Source: Paenibacillus sp. GP183
Lineage (GTDB): Bacteria; Bacillota; Bacilli; Paenibacillales; NBRC-103111
Reading direction: 5' to 3'
Assembly (NCBI RefSeq): GCF_900104695.1
Contig: NZ_FNSW01000001.1
Span: 2,046,001-2,110,000 of the forward strand
DNA: 64,000 nt
A program made the position numbers and the translations under genes. Below, piece after piece: positions 63,363-64,000 of the stretch. The notes beneath the pieces are model-generated. The model saw nothing but the letters and a program-made list of their open reading frames with translations, was not told the origin of the DNA and ran no database searches. Each line of letters starts with the position of its first letter. Within the stretch, counting starts at the first letter, position 1.

Positions 63363-63431
63363 TTTGTCACCCAGTCATTTTTGGGTTATTATGACCAGTT
63401 CATTTATGATTATGCTCGCTTTAAAAGCGTC

Positions 63432-64000
63432 TTAATTCTCCATAATATATTTATTCAAGAAGTCGTTTTGGAACTTTCCTTGGGGGTCGTAGTGAAGGAT
63501 TAGTTGTCGAAAGTCAGACAGTTTCACGTAGAGCGATTGCAGCCGGGCTGGCGACATGGCAAACAGCTTGCCCCAATGTGGTCGAGCATGGAAAGGCGCA
63601 AGCTGCTCCTCAATGATCGGCAACACTTGTTGAACTGCTCCCCAATTGGCTTTCCATGTAAAATGGATAGCAACCGACTCCTGCTTGTAACAGGGACTCA
63701 TCCACAAATTGTCTTCTGCAATCGTGCGAACCTCGGAAACATGAAGGAGTGGCGATATGTACTCCCGCAGCCTGTCAATCGCACACAATGCCTGATAGGC
63801 ATCTTGGCGCGATACGAAATACTCGCTTTGCAGCTCTTCACCAGAGCTTGGGGTGAAATCCATGCGAAAATGCGGCAGTCGTTCGTACCATGGTCCCGAA
63901 ATGCCCATCTGTTCGTTGCAATTCTCCGCTGTGTGACCTGGTACTGGGTGTCGATGCGCGGTTGCTCGTGTCGCGCCGAAAAACTCAGGTTCCACCTGAT
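63432..64000 (-). CDS. Alditol/xylitol oxidase-like FAD protein, C-terminal part (gene continues beyond window)
   Basis: The frame is open to the window edge, so the N-terminal FAD domain is missing; 188 codons are visible. The C-terminal cap domain of the ALO/AldO family is clear: 'WYERLPHFRMDFTPSSGEEL', 'SEYFVSRQDAYQAL', 'ARPHWGKLFAM' and 'YDPQGKFQNDFLNKY'. These flavoenzymes oxidise polyols or sugar lactones with oxygen to give H2O2. Alditol oxidase is the best guess; L-gulonolactone oxidase-type remains possible. Confidence 0.87.
   Translation of the reverse strand, partial: QVEPEFFGATRATAHRHPVPGHTAENCNEQMGISGPWYERLPHFRMDFTPSSGEELQSEYFVSRQDAYQALCAIDRLREYISPLLHVSEVRTIAEDNLWMSPCYKQESVAIHFTWKANWGAVQQVLPIIEEQLAPFHARPHWGKLFAMSPARLQSLYVKLSDFRQLILHYDPQGKFQNDFLNKYIMEN

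Overview
The window looks like chromosomal DNA of a low-to-moderate GC, spore-former-type Firmicute, most likely Paenibacillaceae (Paenibacillus or a close relative). The evidence is YesM/YesN-type two-component genes beside sugar ABC transporters, strong GGAGG ribosome sites with frequent TTG/GTG starts, a T-box in front of argS, a c-di-AMP (ydaO) riboswitch in front of kimA, and a FosB-type thiol transferase. No rRNA, tRNA, CRISPR array, phage or plasmid gene was seen.

Layout. (1) 1-3.7 kb: a cut-off peptide-type substrate-binding lipoprotein and two divergent GntR/FadR-type regulators. (2) 2.7-6.7 kb: a four-gene operon (SDR, aminotransferase, DapA-type aldolase, D-2-hydroxyacid dehydrogenase) with a GntR-like operator in front; a near-identical operator precedes the gene at 888. 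(3) 6.9-23.5 kb: a run of 12 co-directional genes for peptide use (S9 peptidase, OppD/F, binding protein, two permeases, PepF, PepT-like M20 peptidase, threonine aldolase, SDR, amidase, CPG2-like M20 peptidase). An IS4-type element with a 5-bp target duplication splits the run at 11.4-12.9 kb. Two sigma-54-type promoters and a perfect palindrome precede it. (4) 24.0-30.8 kb: an acetamidase/formamidase, a 308-bp non-coding hairpin element bounded by inverted repeats, and an operon of Ugp-like ABC transporter, ComB-family phosphatase and phosphodiesterase, divergent from a LysR gene. (5) 31.9-35.7 kb: ArsR/SRPBCC pair, exported C39-type peptidase, thioesterase and acyl-CoA ligase. (6) 35.8-42.4 kb: sugar ABC transporter with YesMN-type two-component system. 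An IS1380-family element sits 41 bp upstream of its first gene, next to the remains of an IclR gene. (7) 44.6-48.3 kb: enolase-superfamily dehydratase, IclR regulator, SDR and FAH-family hydrolase, resembling a non-phosphorylated deoxy-sugar acid pathway. (8) 48.4-55.5 kb: split ChrB plus an R2-like ligand-binding oxidase, divergent from an iron-type ABC transporter with an FTR1-like membrane protein. (9) 55.5-64 kb: a broken ABC ATPase, a lipoprotein, an MBL-fold hydrolase, riboswitch-kimA, T-box-argS, a small operon ending in fosB, and the end of an alditol-oxidase-like flavoprotein.

The strongest candidates for new biology are the sigma-54 control region of the peptide cluster, the shared GGTCNGACC operator, the 308-bp hairpin element, and the ChrB-R2lox operon facing an iron-uptake operon. 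All functional calls come from reading motifs and context; no database search was run.
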